Position numbers and translations under genes: made by a program. 64,000 nt of DNA from Dallia pectoralis. Its lineage: Eukaryota > Chordata > Actinopteri > Esociformes > Umbridae. The notes under the pieces are model-generated. The model had not been told where the DNA came from. It did not search any database and was given only the letters and a program-made list of their open reading frames with translations. Positions 23,510 to 34,752 of this stretch are shown in pieces. The stretch lies in the NCBI GenBank assembly GCA_029465975.1, contig CM055737.1, positions 19,927,502 to 19,991,501 on the forward strand, given 5' to 3'. Every line of letters starts with the position of its first letter. The first letter of the stretch is position 1.

Positions 23510-24009
23510 NNNNNNNNNNNNNNNNNNNNNNNNNNNNNNNNNNNNNNNNNNNNNNNNNNNNNNNNNNNNNNNNNNNNNNNNNNNNNNNNNNNNNNNNNNN
23601 NNNNNNNNNNNNNNNNNNNNNNNNNNNNNNNNNNNNNNNNNNNNNNNNNNNNNNNNNNNNNNNNNNNNNNNNNNNNNNNNNNNNNNNNNNNNNNNNNNNN
23701 NNNNNNNNNNNNNNNNNNNNNNNNNNNNNNNNNNNNNNNNNNNNNNNNNNNNNNNNNNNNNNNNNNNNNNNNNNNNNNNNNNNNNNNNNNNNNNNNNNNN
23801 NNNNNNNNNNNNNNNNNNNNNNNNNNNNNNNNNNNNNNNNNNNNNNNNNNNNNNNNNNNNNNNNNNNNNNNNNNNNNNNNNNNNNNNNNNNNNNNNNNNN
23901 NNNNNNNNNNNNNNNNNNNNNNNNNNNNNNNNNNNNNNNNNNNNNNNNNNNNNNNNNNNNNNNNNNNNNNNNNNNNNNNNNNNNNNNNNNNNNNNNNNNN
24001 NNNNNNNNN
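23510..24009. other. Assembly gap, 500 N
   Basis: Exactly 500 N. The left side ends inside a plus-strand 5S gene near nt 62; the right side resumes at nt 26 of another plus-strand gene. Orientation is unchanged, so the gap may hide any number of whole repeat units. Confidence 0.99.
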
Positions 24010-24373
24010 CGCCCGATCTCGTCTGATCTCGGAAGCCAAGCAGGGTCGGGCTTGGTTAGTACTTGGATGGGAGACCGCCTAGGAATATCTAGTGTTGTAA
24101 GCATTTTGTTATTTTCTTGGCGGGAAGAAACAATCAATCAAAAAGTTAATTATGCAGTGAAGAAATCAATAAGAGCTGTAATTTCAACTTTTCTAATAGC
24201 TTACGGCCACACCACCCTGAAAACGCCCCCGATCTCGGAAGCCAAACAGGGTCGGGCTTGGTTAGTACTTGGATGGGAGACCGCCTAGGAATATCTAGTG
24301 TTGTAAGCATTTTGTTATTTTCATGGCGGGAAGAAACAATCAATCAAAAAGTTAATTATGCAGTGAAGAAATC

Positions 24374-24379
24374 AATAAG
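24374..24379 (+). promoter_or_regulatory. TATA-like element upstream of 5S gene
   Basis: AATAAG lies at -31 to -26 of the gene starting at 24405. The same position reads AATAAG or AATAAC in nearly every unit. Vertebrate 5S genes often have a TATA-like box near -30 that supports Pol III initiation. Conservation here is not informative alone, because the whole spacer is conserved. Confidence 0.45.
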
Positions 24380-24404
24380 AGCTGTAATTTCAACTTTTCT
24401 AATA

Positions 24405-24522
24405 GCTTACGGCCACACCACCCTGAAAACGCCCGATCTCGTCTGATCTCGGAAGCCAAGCAGGGTCGGGCTTGGTTAGTACTTGGATGGGAGACCGCCT
24501 AGGAATATCTAGTGTTGTAAGC
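24405..24522 (+). rRNA. 5S ribosomal RNA, reference full-length (L) gene
   Basis: Consensus gene for the window. 5S rRNA sits in the large ribosomal subunit and is transcribed by Pol III through TFIIIA. Helix I pairs GCTTACGGC (nt 1-9) with GTTGTAAGC (110-118). Helix II pairs CCACCCTG (14-21) with CAGGGT plus GG (57-65). Helix III pairs CCGA (29-32) with TCGG (45-48), enclosing a 12-nt loop C. Against Xenopus 5S (from memory) there are no indels. Two changes are compensated: C3-G116 became T3-A116 and C68-G107 became T68-A107. T69/T106 is an uncompensated mismatch. A T4 run follows nt 119. Confidence 0.93.
24454..24501 (+). promoter_or_regulatory. 5S internal control region (box A, IE, box C)
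   Basis: By alignment to vertebrate 5S numbering, box A is nt 50-64 (24454-24468), the intermediate element nt 67-72 (24471-24476) and box C nt 80-97 (24484-24501, TGGATGGGAGACCGCCTA). These bind TFIIIA. Box C differs from the usual vertebrate form only at nt 97 (A for G), and both states occur in this array. Most short genes keep all three boxes. Confidence 0.8.
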
Positions 24523-24536
24523 ATTTTGTTATTTTC
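24523..24536 (+). terminator. Pol III terminator, double T-run
   Basis: ATTTTGTTATTTTC directly follows the gene and contains two T4 runs. The pattern is repeated after almost every copy; a second-site backup terminator is common for Pol III genes. Confidence 0.75.
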
Positions 24537-24618
24537 TTGGCGGGAAGAAACAATCAATCAAAAAGTTAATTATGCAGTGAAGAAATCAATAACAGCTGTA
24601 TTTTCAAATGTTCTAATA

Positions 24619-24726
24619 CCCTACGGCCACACCACCCTGAAAACGCCTGATCTCGGAAGCCAAACAGGGTCGGGCTTGGTTAGTACTTGGATGGGAGACC
24701 GCCTAGGAATATCTAGTGTTGTAAGC
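24619..24726 (+). pseudogene. Short-form (S) 5S copy, 108 nt, reference example
   Basis: The gene begins CCCTACGG instead of GCTTACGG, so nt 1 and 3 no longer pair with the unchanged 3' end. Ten nt are missing between GCC (nt 29) and TGATCTCGG, shrinking loop C so helix III cannot close; this loop contacts ribosomal protein uL18. Box A has A56. Box A, IE and box C are otherwise intact, so transcription by Pol III is conceivable. The spacer before it is variant B (AACAGCTGTATTTTCAAATG). Probably a pseudogene, but the form makes up about a third or more of the array. Confidence 0.8.
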
Positions 24727-26292
24727 ATTTTGTTATTTTCTTGGCGGGAAGAAACAATCAATCAAAAAGTTAATTATGCAGTGAAGAAATCAATAAGAGC
24801 TGTAATTTCAACTTTTCTAATAGCTTACGGCCACACCACCCTGAAAACGCCCGATCTCGTCTGATCTCGGAAGCCAAGCAGGGTCGGGCTTGGTTAGTAC
24901 TTGGATGGGAGACCGCCTAGGAATATCTAGTGTTGTAAGCATTTTGTTATTTTCATGGCGGGAAGAAACAATCAATCAAAAAGTTAATTATGCAGTGAAG
25001 AAATCAATAAGAGCTGTAATTTCAAATGTTCTAATAGCCTACGGCCACACCACCCTGAAAACGCCCGATCTCGTCTGATCTCGGAAGCCAAACAGGGTCG
25101 GGCTTGGTTAGTACTTGGATGGGAGACCGCCTAGGAATATCTAGTGTTGTAAGCATTTTGTTATTTTCTTGGCGGGAAGAAACAATCAATCAAAAAGTTA
25201 ATTATGCAGTGAAGAAATCAATAAGAGCTGTAATTTCAACTTTTCTAATAGCCTACGGCCACACCACCCTGAAAACGCCCCTGATCTGGAAGCCAAACAG
25301 GGTCGGGCTTGGTTAGTACTTGGATGGGAGACCGCCTAGGAATATCTAGTGTTGTAAGCATTTTGTTATTTTCTTGGCGGGAAGAAACAATCAATCAAAA
25401 AGTTAATTATGCAGTGAAGAAATCAATAACAGCTGTATTTTCAAATGTTCTAATACCCTACGGCCACACCACCCTGAAAACGCCTGATCTCGGAAACCAA
25501 ACAGGGGTCGGGCTTGGTTAGTACTTGGATGGGAGACCGCCTAGTAATATCTAGTGTTGTAAGCATTTTGTTATTTTCATGGCGGGAAGAAACAATCAAT
25601 CAAAAAGTTAATTATGCAGTGAAGAAATCAATAAGAGCTGTAATTTCAACTTTTCTAATAGCTTACGGCCACACCACCCTGAAAACGCCCGATCTCGTCT
25701 GATCTCGGAAGCCAAGCAGGGTCGGGCTTGGTTAGTACTTGGATGGGAGACCGCCTAGGAATATCTAGTGTTGTAAGCATTTTGTTATTTTCTTGGCGGG
25801 AAGAAACAATCAATCAAAAAGTTAATTATGCAGTGAAGAAATCAATAACAGCTGTATTTTCAAATGTTCTAATACCCTACGGCCACACCACCCTGAAAAC
25901 GCCTGATCTCGGAAACCAAACAGGGTCGGGCTTGGTTAGTACTTGGATGGGAGACCGCCTGGGAATATCTAGTGTTGTAAGCATTTTGTTATTTTCTTGG
26001 CGGGAAGAAACAATCAATCAAAAAGTTAATTATGCAGTGAAGAAATCAATAAGAGCTGTAATTTCAACTTTTCTAATAGCTTACGGCCACACCACCCTGA
26101 AAACGCCCGATCTCGTCTGATCTCGGAAGCCAAGCAGGGTCGGGCTTGGTTAGTACTTGGATGGGAGACCGCCTAGGAATATCTAGTGTTGTAAGCATTT
26201 TGTTATTTTCTTGGCGGGAAGAAACAATCAATCAAAAAGTTAATTATGCAGTGAAGAAATCAATAAGAGCTGTAATTTCAACTTTTCTAATA

Positions 26293-26389
26293 GCTTACGG
26301 CCACAACACCCGATCTCGGAAGCCAAACAGGGTCGGGCTTGGTTAGTACTTGGATGGGAGACCGCCTAGTAATATCTAGTGTTGTAAGC
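26293..26389 (+). pseudogene. 5S pseudogene, 97 nt, large 5' deletion
   Basis: The sequence goes from GGCCACAACACC straight to CGATCTCGGAAGCC, losing about 21 nt that include the 5' strand of helix II and loop C. The control boxes are intact. Identical deletions occur at 27534-27630 and 31297-31393, so this allele has spread within the array. Confidence 0.85.
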
Positions 26390-29300
26390 ATTTTGTTATT
26401 TTCATGGCGGGAAGAAACAATCAATCAAAAGTTAATTATGCAGTGAAGAAATCAATAAGAGCTGTAATTTCAACTTTTCTAATAGCTTACGGCCACACCA
26501 CCCTGAAAACGCCCGATCTCGTCTGATCTCGGAAGCCAAGCAGGGTTGGGCTTGGTTAGTACTTGGATGGGAGACCGCCTAGGAATATCTAGTGTTGTAA
26601 GCATTTTGTTATTTTCATGGCGGGAAGAAACAATCAATCAAAAAGTTAATTATGCAGTGAAGAAATCAATAACAGCTGTATTTTCAAATGTTCTAATACC
26701 CTACGGCCACACCACCCTGAAACGCCCGATCTCGGAAGCCAAACATGGTCGGGCTTGGTTAGTACTTGGATGGGAGACCGCCTAGGAATATCTAGTGTTG
26801 TAAGCATTTTGTTATTTTCATGGCGGGAAGAAACAATCAATCAAAAAGTTAATTATGCAGTGAAGAAATCAATAAGAGCTGTAATTTCAACTTTTCTAAT
26901 AGCTTACGGCCACACCACCCTGAAAACGCCCGATCTCGTCTGATCTCGGAAGCCAAGCAGGGTCGGGCTTGGTTAGTACTTGGATGGGAGACCGCCTAGG
27001 AATATCTAGTGTTGTAAGCATTTTGTTATTTTCTTGGCGGGAAGAAACAATCAATCAAAAAGTTAATTATGCAGTGAAGAAATCAATAACAGCTGTATTT
27101 TCAAATGTTCTAATACCCTACGGCCACACCACCCTGAAAACGCCTGATCTCGGAAACCAAACAGGGTCGGGCTTGGTTAGTACTTGGATGGGAGACCGCC
27201 TGGGAATATCTAGTGTTGTAAGCATTTTGTTATTTTCTTGGCGGGAAGAAACAATCAATCATAAAGTTAATTATGCATTGAAGAAATCAATAAGAGCTGT
27301 AATTTCAACTTTTCTAATAGCTTACGGCCACACCACCCTGAAAACGTCCGATCTCGTCTGATCTCGGAAGCCAAGCAGGGTCGGGCTTGGTTAGTACTTG
27401 GATGGGAGACCGCCTAGGAATATCTAGTGTTGTAAGCATTTTGTTATTTTCTTGGCGGGAAGAAACAATCAATCAAAAAGTTAATTATGCAGTGAAGAAA
27501 TCAATAAGAGCTGTAATTTCAACTTTTCTAATAGCTTACGGCCACAACACCCGATCTCGGAAGCCAAACAGGGTCGGGCTTGGTTAGTACTTGGATGGGA
27601 GACCGCCTAGTAATATCTAGTGTTGTAAGCATTTCGTTATTTTCATGGCGGGAAGAAACAATCAATCATAAAGTTAATTATGCAGTGAAGAAATCAATAA
27701 GAGCTGTAATTTCAACTTTTCTAATAGCTTACGGCCACACCACCCTGAAAACGCCCGATCTCGTCTGATCTCGGAAGCCAAGCAGGGTTGGGCTTGGTTA
27801 GTACTTGGATGGGAGACCGCCTAGGAATATCTAGTGTTGTAAGCATTTTGTTATTTTCATGGCGGGAAGAAACAATCAATCAAAAAGTTAATTATGCAGT
27901 GGAGAAATCAATAAGAGCTGTAATTTCAACTTGTCTTATCGCTTACGGCCACACCACCCTGAAATCGCCCGATCTTGGAAGCCAAACATGGTCGGGCTTG
28001 GTTAGTACTTGGATGGGAGACCGCCTAGGAATATATAGTGTTGTAAGCATTTTGTTATTTTCATGGCGGGAAGAAACAATCAATCAAAAAGTTAATTATG
28101 CAGTGAAGAAATCAATAAGAGCTGTAATTTCAACTTTTCTAATAGCTTACGGCCACACCACCCTGAAAACGCCCGATCTCGTCTGATCTCGGAAGCCAAG
28201 CAGGGTCGGGCTTGGTTAGTACTTGGATGGGAGACCGCCAAGGAATATCTAGTGTTGTAAGCATTTTGTTATTTTCTTGGCGGGAAGAAACAATCAATCA
28301 AAAAGTTAATTATGCAGTGAAGAAATCAATAACAGCTGTATTTTCAAATGTTCTAATACCCTACGGCCACACCACCCTGAAAACGCCTGATCTCGGAAAC
28401 CAAACCGGGTCGGGCTTGGTTAGTACTTGGATGGAAGACCGCCTAGTAATATCTAGTGTTGTAAGCATTTCGTTATTTTCATGGCGGGAAGAAACAATCA
28501 ATCAAAAAGTTAATTATGCAGTGAAGAAATCAATAAGAGCTGTAATTTCAACTTTTCTGATAGCTTACGGCCACACCACCCTGAAAACGCCCGATCTCGT
28601 CTGATCTCGGAAGCCAAGCAGGGTTGGGCTTGGTTAGTACTTGGATGGGAGACCGCCTAGGAATATCTAGTGTTGTAAGCATTTTGTTATTTTCATGGCG
28701 GGAAGAAACAATCAATCAAAAAGTTAATTATGCAGTGGAGAAATCAATAAGAGCTGTAATTTCAACTTGTCTTATCGCTTACGGCCACACCACCCTGAAA
28801 TCGCCCGATCTTGGAAGCCAAACATGGTCGGGCTTGGTTAGTACTTGGATGGGAGACCGCCTAGGAATATATAGTGTTGTAAGCATTTTGTTATTTTCAT
28901 GGCGGGAAGAAACAATCAATCAAAAAGTTAATTATGCAGTGAAGAAATCAATAAGAGCTGTAATTTCAACTTTTCTAATAGCTTACGGCCACACCACCCT
29001 GAAAACGCCCGGTCTCGTCTGATCTCGGAAGCCAAGCAGGGTCGGGCTTGGTTAGTACTTGGATGGGAGACCGCCTAGGAATATCTAGTGTTGTAAGCAT
29101 TTTGTTATTTTCTTGGCGGGAAGAAACAATCAATCAAAAAGTTAATTATGCAGTGAAGAAATCAATAACAGCTGTATTTTCAAATGTTCTAATACCCTAC
29201 GGCCACACCACCCTGAAAACGCCTGATCTCGGAAACCAAACCGGGTCGGGCTTGGTTAGTACTTGGATGGGAGACCGCCTAGTAATATCTAGTGTTGTAA

Positions 29301-30664
29301 GCATTTCGTTATTTTCATGGCGGGAAGAAACAATCAATCAAAAAGTTAATTATGCAGTGAAGAAATCAATAAGAGCTGTAATTTCAACTTTTCTAATAGC
29401 TTACGGCCACAACACCCTGAAAACGCCCGATCTCGTCTGATCTCGGAAGCCAAGCAGGGTCGGGCTTGGTTAGTACTTGGATGGGAGACCGCCTAGGAAT
29501 ATCTAGTGTTGTAAGCATTTTGTTATTTTCTTTGGCGGGAAGAAACAATCAATCAAAAAGTTAATTATGCAGTGAAGAAATCAATAACAGCTGTATTTTC
29601 AAATGTTCTAATACCCTACGGCCACACCACCCTGAAAACGCCTGATCTCGGAAACCAAACAGGGTCGGGCTTGGTTAGTACTTGGATGGGAGACCGCCTG
29701 GGAATATCTAGTGTTGTAAGCATTTTGTTATTTTCTTGGCGGGAAGAAACAATCAATCATAAAGTTAATTATGCATTGAAGAAATCAATAAGAGCTGTAA
29801 TTTCAACTTTTCTAATAGCTTACGGCCACACCACCCTGAAAACGCCCGATCTCGTCTGATCTCGGAAGCCAAGCAGGGTCGGGCTTGGTTAGTACTTGGA
29901 TGGGAGACCGCCTAGGAATATCTAGTGTTGTAAGCATTTTGTTATTTTCTTGGCGGGAAGAAACAATCAATCAAAAAGTTAAATATGCAGTGAAGAAATC
30001 AATCATAGCTGTATTTTCAACTTTTTATAGCAGCTTACGTCCACACCACCCTGAAATTGCCCGATCTCGTCTGATCTCGGTAGCCAAGCAGGGTCGGGCT
30101 TGGTTAGTACTTGGATGGGAGACCGCCTAGGAATATCTAGTGTTGTAAGCATTTTGTTATTTTCTTGGCGGGAAGAAACAATTAATCAAAAAGGTAATTA
30201 TGCAGTGAAGAAATCAATCAGAGCTGTATTTTAAACTTTTATAACAGCTTACGTCCACACCACCCTGAAAACGCCCGATCTCGTCTGATCTCGGAAGCCA
30301 AGCAGGGTCGGGCTTGGTTAGTACTTGGATGGGAGACCGCCTAGGAATATCTAGTGTTGTAAGCATTTTGTTATTTTCTTGGCGGGAAGAAACAATCAAT
30401 CAAAAAGTTAATTATGCAGTGAAGAAATCAATAACAGCTGTATTTTCAAATGTTCTAATACCCTACGGCCACACCACCCTGAAAACGCCTGATCTCGGAA
30501 ACCAAACCGGGTCGGGCTTGGTTAGTACTTGGATGGGAGACCGCCTAGTAATATCTAGTGTTGTAAGCATTTCGTTATTTTCATGGCGGGAAGAAACAAT
30601 CAATCAAAAAGTTAATTATGCAGTGAAGAAATCAATAAGAGCTGTAATTTCAACTTTTCTAATA

Positions 30665-30782
30665 GCTTACGGCCACACCACCCTGAAAACGCCCGATCTC
30701 GTCTGATCTCGGAAGCCAAGCAGGGTCGGGCTTGGTTAGTACTTGGATGGGAGACCGCCTAGGAATATCTAGTGTTGTAAGC
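30665..30782 (+). rRNA. 5S ribosomal RNA, full-length consensus copy
   Basis: A 118-nt gene equal to the consensus, with C63 and A97. It opens the block that duplicates the one starting at 26902. Confidence 0.9.
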
Positions 30783-33700
30783 ATTTTGTTATTTTCTTGG
30801 CGGGAAGAAACAATCAATCAAAAAGTTAATTATGCAGTGAAGAAATCAATAACAGCTGTATTTTCAAATGTTCTAATACCCTACGGCCACACCACCCTGA
30901 AAACGCCTGATCTCGGAAACCAAACAGGGTCGGGCTTGGTTAGTACTTGGATGGGAGACCGCCTGGGAATATCTAGTGTTGTAAGCATTTTGTTATTTTC
31001 TTGGCGGGAAGAAACAATCAATCATAAAGTTAATTATGCATTGAAGAAATCAATAAGAGCTGTAATTTCAACTTTTCTAATAGCTTACGGCCACACCACC
31101 CTGAAAACGTCCGATCTCGTCTGATCTCGGAAGCCAAGCAGGGTCGGGCTTGGTTAGTACTTGGATGGGAGACCGCCTAGGAATATCTAGTGTTGTAAGC
31201 ATTTTGTTATTTTCTTGGCGGGAAGAAACAATCAATCAAAAAGTTAATTATGCAGTGAAGAAATCAATAAGAGCTGTAATTTCAACTTTTCTAATAGCTT
31301 ACGGCCACAACACCCGATCTCGGAAGCCAAACAGGGTCGGGCTTGGTTAGTACTTGGATGGGAGACCGCCTAGTAATATCTAGTGTTGTAAGCATTTCGT
31401 TATTTTCATGGCGGGAAGAAACAATCAATCATAAAGTTAATTATGCAGTGAAGAAATCAATAAGAGCTGTAATTTCAACTTTTCTAATAGCTTACGGCCA
31501 CACCACCCTGAAAACGCCCGATCTCGTCTGATCTCGGAAGCCAAGCAGGGTTGGGCTTGGTTAGTACTTGGATGGGAGACCGCCTAGGAATATCTAGTGT
31601 TGTAAGCATTTTGTTATTTTCATGGCGGGAAGAAACAATCAATCAAAAAGTTAATTATGCAGTGGAGAAATCAATAAGAGCTGTAATTTCAACTTGTCTT
31701 ATCGCTTACGGCCACACCACCCTGAAATCGCCCGATCTTGGAAGCCAAACATGGTCGGGCTTGGTTAGTACTTGGATGGGAGACCGCCTAGGAATATATA
31801 GTGTTGTAAGCATTTTGTTATTTTCATGGCGGGAAGAAACAATCAATCAAAAAGTTAATTATGCAGTGAAGAAATCAATAAGAGCTGTAATTTCAACTTT
31901 TCTAATAGCTTACGGCCACACCACCCTGAAAACGCCCGATCTCGTCTGATCTCGGAAGCCAAGCAGGGTCGGGCTTGGTTAGTACTTGGATGGGAGACCG
32001 CCAAGGATATCTAGTGTTGTAAGCATTTTGTTATTTTCTTGGCGGGAAGAAACAATCAATCAAAAAGTTAATTATGCAGTGAAGAAATCAATAACAGCTG
32101 TATTTTCAAATGTTCTAATACCCTACGGCCACACCACCCTGAAAACGCCTGATCTCGGAAACCAAACCGGGTCGGGCTTGGTTAGTACTTGGATGGGAGA
32201 CCGCCTAGTAATATCTAGTGTTGTAAGCATTTCGTTATTTTCATGGCGGGAAGAAACAATCAATCAAAAAGTTAATTATGCAGTGAAGAAATCAATAAGA
32301 GCTGTAATTTCAACTTTTCTAATAGCTTACGGCCACACCACCCTGAAAACGCCCGATCTCGTCTGATCTCGGAAGCCAAGCAGGGTCGGGCTTGGTTAGT
32401 ACTTGGATGGGAGACCGCCTAGGAATATCTAGTGTTGTAAGCATTTTGTTATTTTCTTGGCGGGAAGAAACAATCAATCAAAAAGTTAATTATGCAGTGA
32501 AGAAATCAATAACAGCTGTATTTTCAAATGTTCTAATACCCTACGGCCACACCACCCTGAAAACGCCTGATCTCGGAAACCAAACAGGGTCGGGCTTGGT
32601 TAGTACTTGGATGGGAGACCGCCTGGGAATATCTAGTGTTGTAAGCATTTTGTTATTTTCTTGGCGGGAAGAAACAATCAATCAAAAAGTTAATTATGCA
32701 GTGAAGAAATCAATAAGAGCTGTAATTTCAACTTTTCTAATAGCTTACGGCCACACCACCCTGAAAACGCCCGATCTCGTCTGATCTCGGAAGCCAAGCA
32801 GGGTCGGGCTTGGTTAGTACTTGGATGGGAGACCGCCTAGGAATATCTAGTGTTGTAAGCATTTTGTTATTTTCTTGGCGGGAAGAAACAATCAATCAAA
32901 AAGTTAATTATGCAGTGAAGAAATCAATAAGAGCTGTAATTTCAAATTTTCTAATACCCTACGGCCACACCACCCTGAAAACGCCCGATCTCGTCTGATC
33001 TCGGAAGCCAAACAGGGTCGGGCTTGGTTAGTACTTGGATGGGAGACCGCCTAGGAATATCTAGTGTTGTAAGCATTTTGTTATTTTCTTGGCGGGAAGA
33101 AACAATCAATCAAAAAGTTAATTATGCAGTGAAGAAATCAATAAGAGCTGTAATTTCAACTTTTCTAATAGCTTACGGCCACACCACCCTGAAAACGTCC
33201 GCCTGATCTCGGAAGCCAAACAGGGTCGGGCTTGGTTAGTACTTGGATGGGAGACCGCCTAGGAATATCTAGTGTTGTAAGCATTTTGTTATTTTCTTGG
33301 CGGGAAGAAACAATCAATCAAAAAGTTAATTATGCAGTGAAGAAATCAATAAGAGCTGTAATTTCAACTTTTCTAATAGCTTACGGCCACACCACCCTGA
33401 AAACGCCCGATCTCGTCTGATCTCGGAAGCCAAGCAGGGTCGGGCTTGGTTAGTACTTGGATGGGAGACCGCCTAGGAATATCTAGTGTTGTAAGCATTT
33501 TGTTATTTTCATGGCGGGAAGAAACAATCAATCAAAAAGTTAATTATGCAGTGAAGAAATCAATAAGAGCTGTAATTTCAACTTTTCTAATAGCTTACGG
33601 CCACACCACCCTGAAAACATCCCTGATCTCGGAAGCCAAACAGGGTCGGGCTTGGTTAGTACTTGGATGGGAGACCGCCTAGGAATATCTAGTGTTGTAA

Positions 33701-34634
33701 GCATTTTGTTATTTTCATGGCGGGAAGAAACAATCAATCAAAAAGTTAATTATGCAGTGAAGAAATCAATAAGAGCTGTAATTTCAACTTTTCTAATAGC
33801 TTACGGCCACACCACCCTGAAAACGCCCGATCTCGTCTGATCTCGGAAGCCAAGCAGGGTCGGGCTTGGTTAGTACTTGGATGGGAGACCGCCTAGGAAT
33901 ATCTAGTGTTGTAAGCATTTTGTTATTTTCTTGGCGGGAAGAAACAATCAATCAAAAAGTTAATTATGCAGTGAAGAAATCAATAACAGCTGTATTTTCA
34001 AATGTTCTAATACCCTACGGCCACACCACCCTGAAAACGCCTGATCTCGGAAACCAAACAGGGTCGGGCTTGGTTAGTACTTGGATGGGAGACCGCCTAG
34101 GAATATCTAGTGTTGTAAGCATTTTGTTATTTTCATGGCGGGAAGAAACAATCAATCAAAAAGTTAATTATGCAGTGAAGAAATCAATAAGAGCTGTAAT
34201 TTCAACTTTTCTAATAGCTTACGGCCACACCACCCTGAAAACGCCCGATCTCGTCTGATCTCGGAAGCCAAGCAGGGTCGGGCTTGGTTAGTACTTGGAT
34301 GGGAGACCGCCTAGGAATATCTAGTGTTGTAAGCATTTTGTTATTTTCTTGGCGGGAAGAAACAATCAATCAAAAAGTTAATTATGCAGTGAAGAAATCA
34401 ATAACAGCTGTATTTTCAAATGTTCTAATACCCTACGGCCACACCACCCTGAAAACGCCTGATCTCGGAAACCAAACAGGGTCGGGCTTGGTTAGTACTT
34501 GGATGGGAGACCGCCTAGGAATATCTAGTGTTGTAAGCATTTTGTTATTTTCTTGGCGGGAAGAAACAATCAATCAAAAAGTTAATTATGCAGTGAAGAA
34601 ATCAATAAGAGCTGTAATTTCAACTTTTCTAATA

Positions 34635-34752
34635 GCTTACGGCCACACCACCCTGAAAACGCCCGATCTCGTCTGATCTCGGAAGCCAAGCAGGGTCGGG
34701 CTTGGTTAGTACTTGGATGGGAGACCGCCTAGGAATATCTAGTGTTGTAAGC
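34635..34752 (+). rRNA. 5S ribosomal RNA, full-length consensus copy
   Basis: A 118-nt consensus gene. The next gene (34849-34956) is a short form that, unusually, has the L-type spacer and GCTTAC start, showing that the deletion and the spacer variant can be uncoupled. Confidence 0.9.

Larger units (their letters stand above)
24010..30033 (+). repeat. Plus-strand 5S rDNA array, part C (regular L/S dimers)
   Basis: A 5'-truncated gene at 24010-24102 is followed by starts at 24199, 24405, 24619, 24823, 25037, 25251, 25456, 25661, 25875, 26079, 26293, 26485, 26699, 26902, 27116, 27320, 27534, 27727, 27941, 28145, 28359, 28563, 28777, 28981, 29195, 29399, 29614 and 29818. This is the cleanest part of the array. 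L (118) and S (108) genes alternate with a 418-bp period, and 27727-28562 is repeated as a four-unit block at 28563-29398. Copies at 26293 and 27534 are 97 nt because of a larger deletion after nt 16. Confidence 0.95.

Noticed and set aside
24474..24500. Other Pol III genes (tRNA-like A and B boxes) inside the spacer or gene
   Set aside because: No tRNA cloverleaf or GGTTCRANNCC box was found; the promoter-like sequence is the normal 5S internal control region.
24472..24864. Open frames of 60-270 residues repeated through the window (WMGDRLGISSVV...VNYAVKKS type) as a multi-copy protein family
   Set aside because: They are translations of the 5S gene 3' half plus spacer, beginning at non-ATG codons inside box A to C. 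Frame is kept only because 96-bp spacers and 108-nt genes are multiples of three. No independent coding signal is seen.
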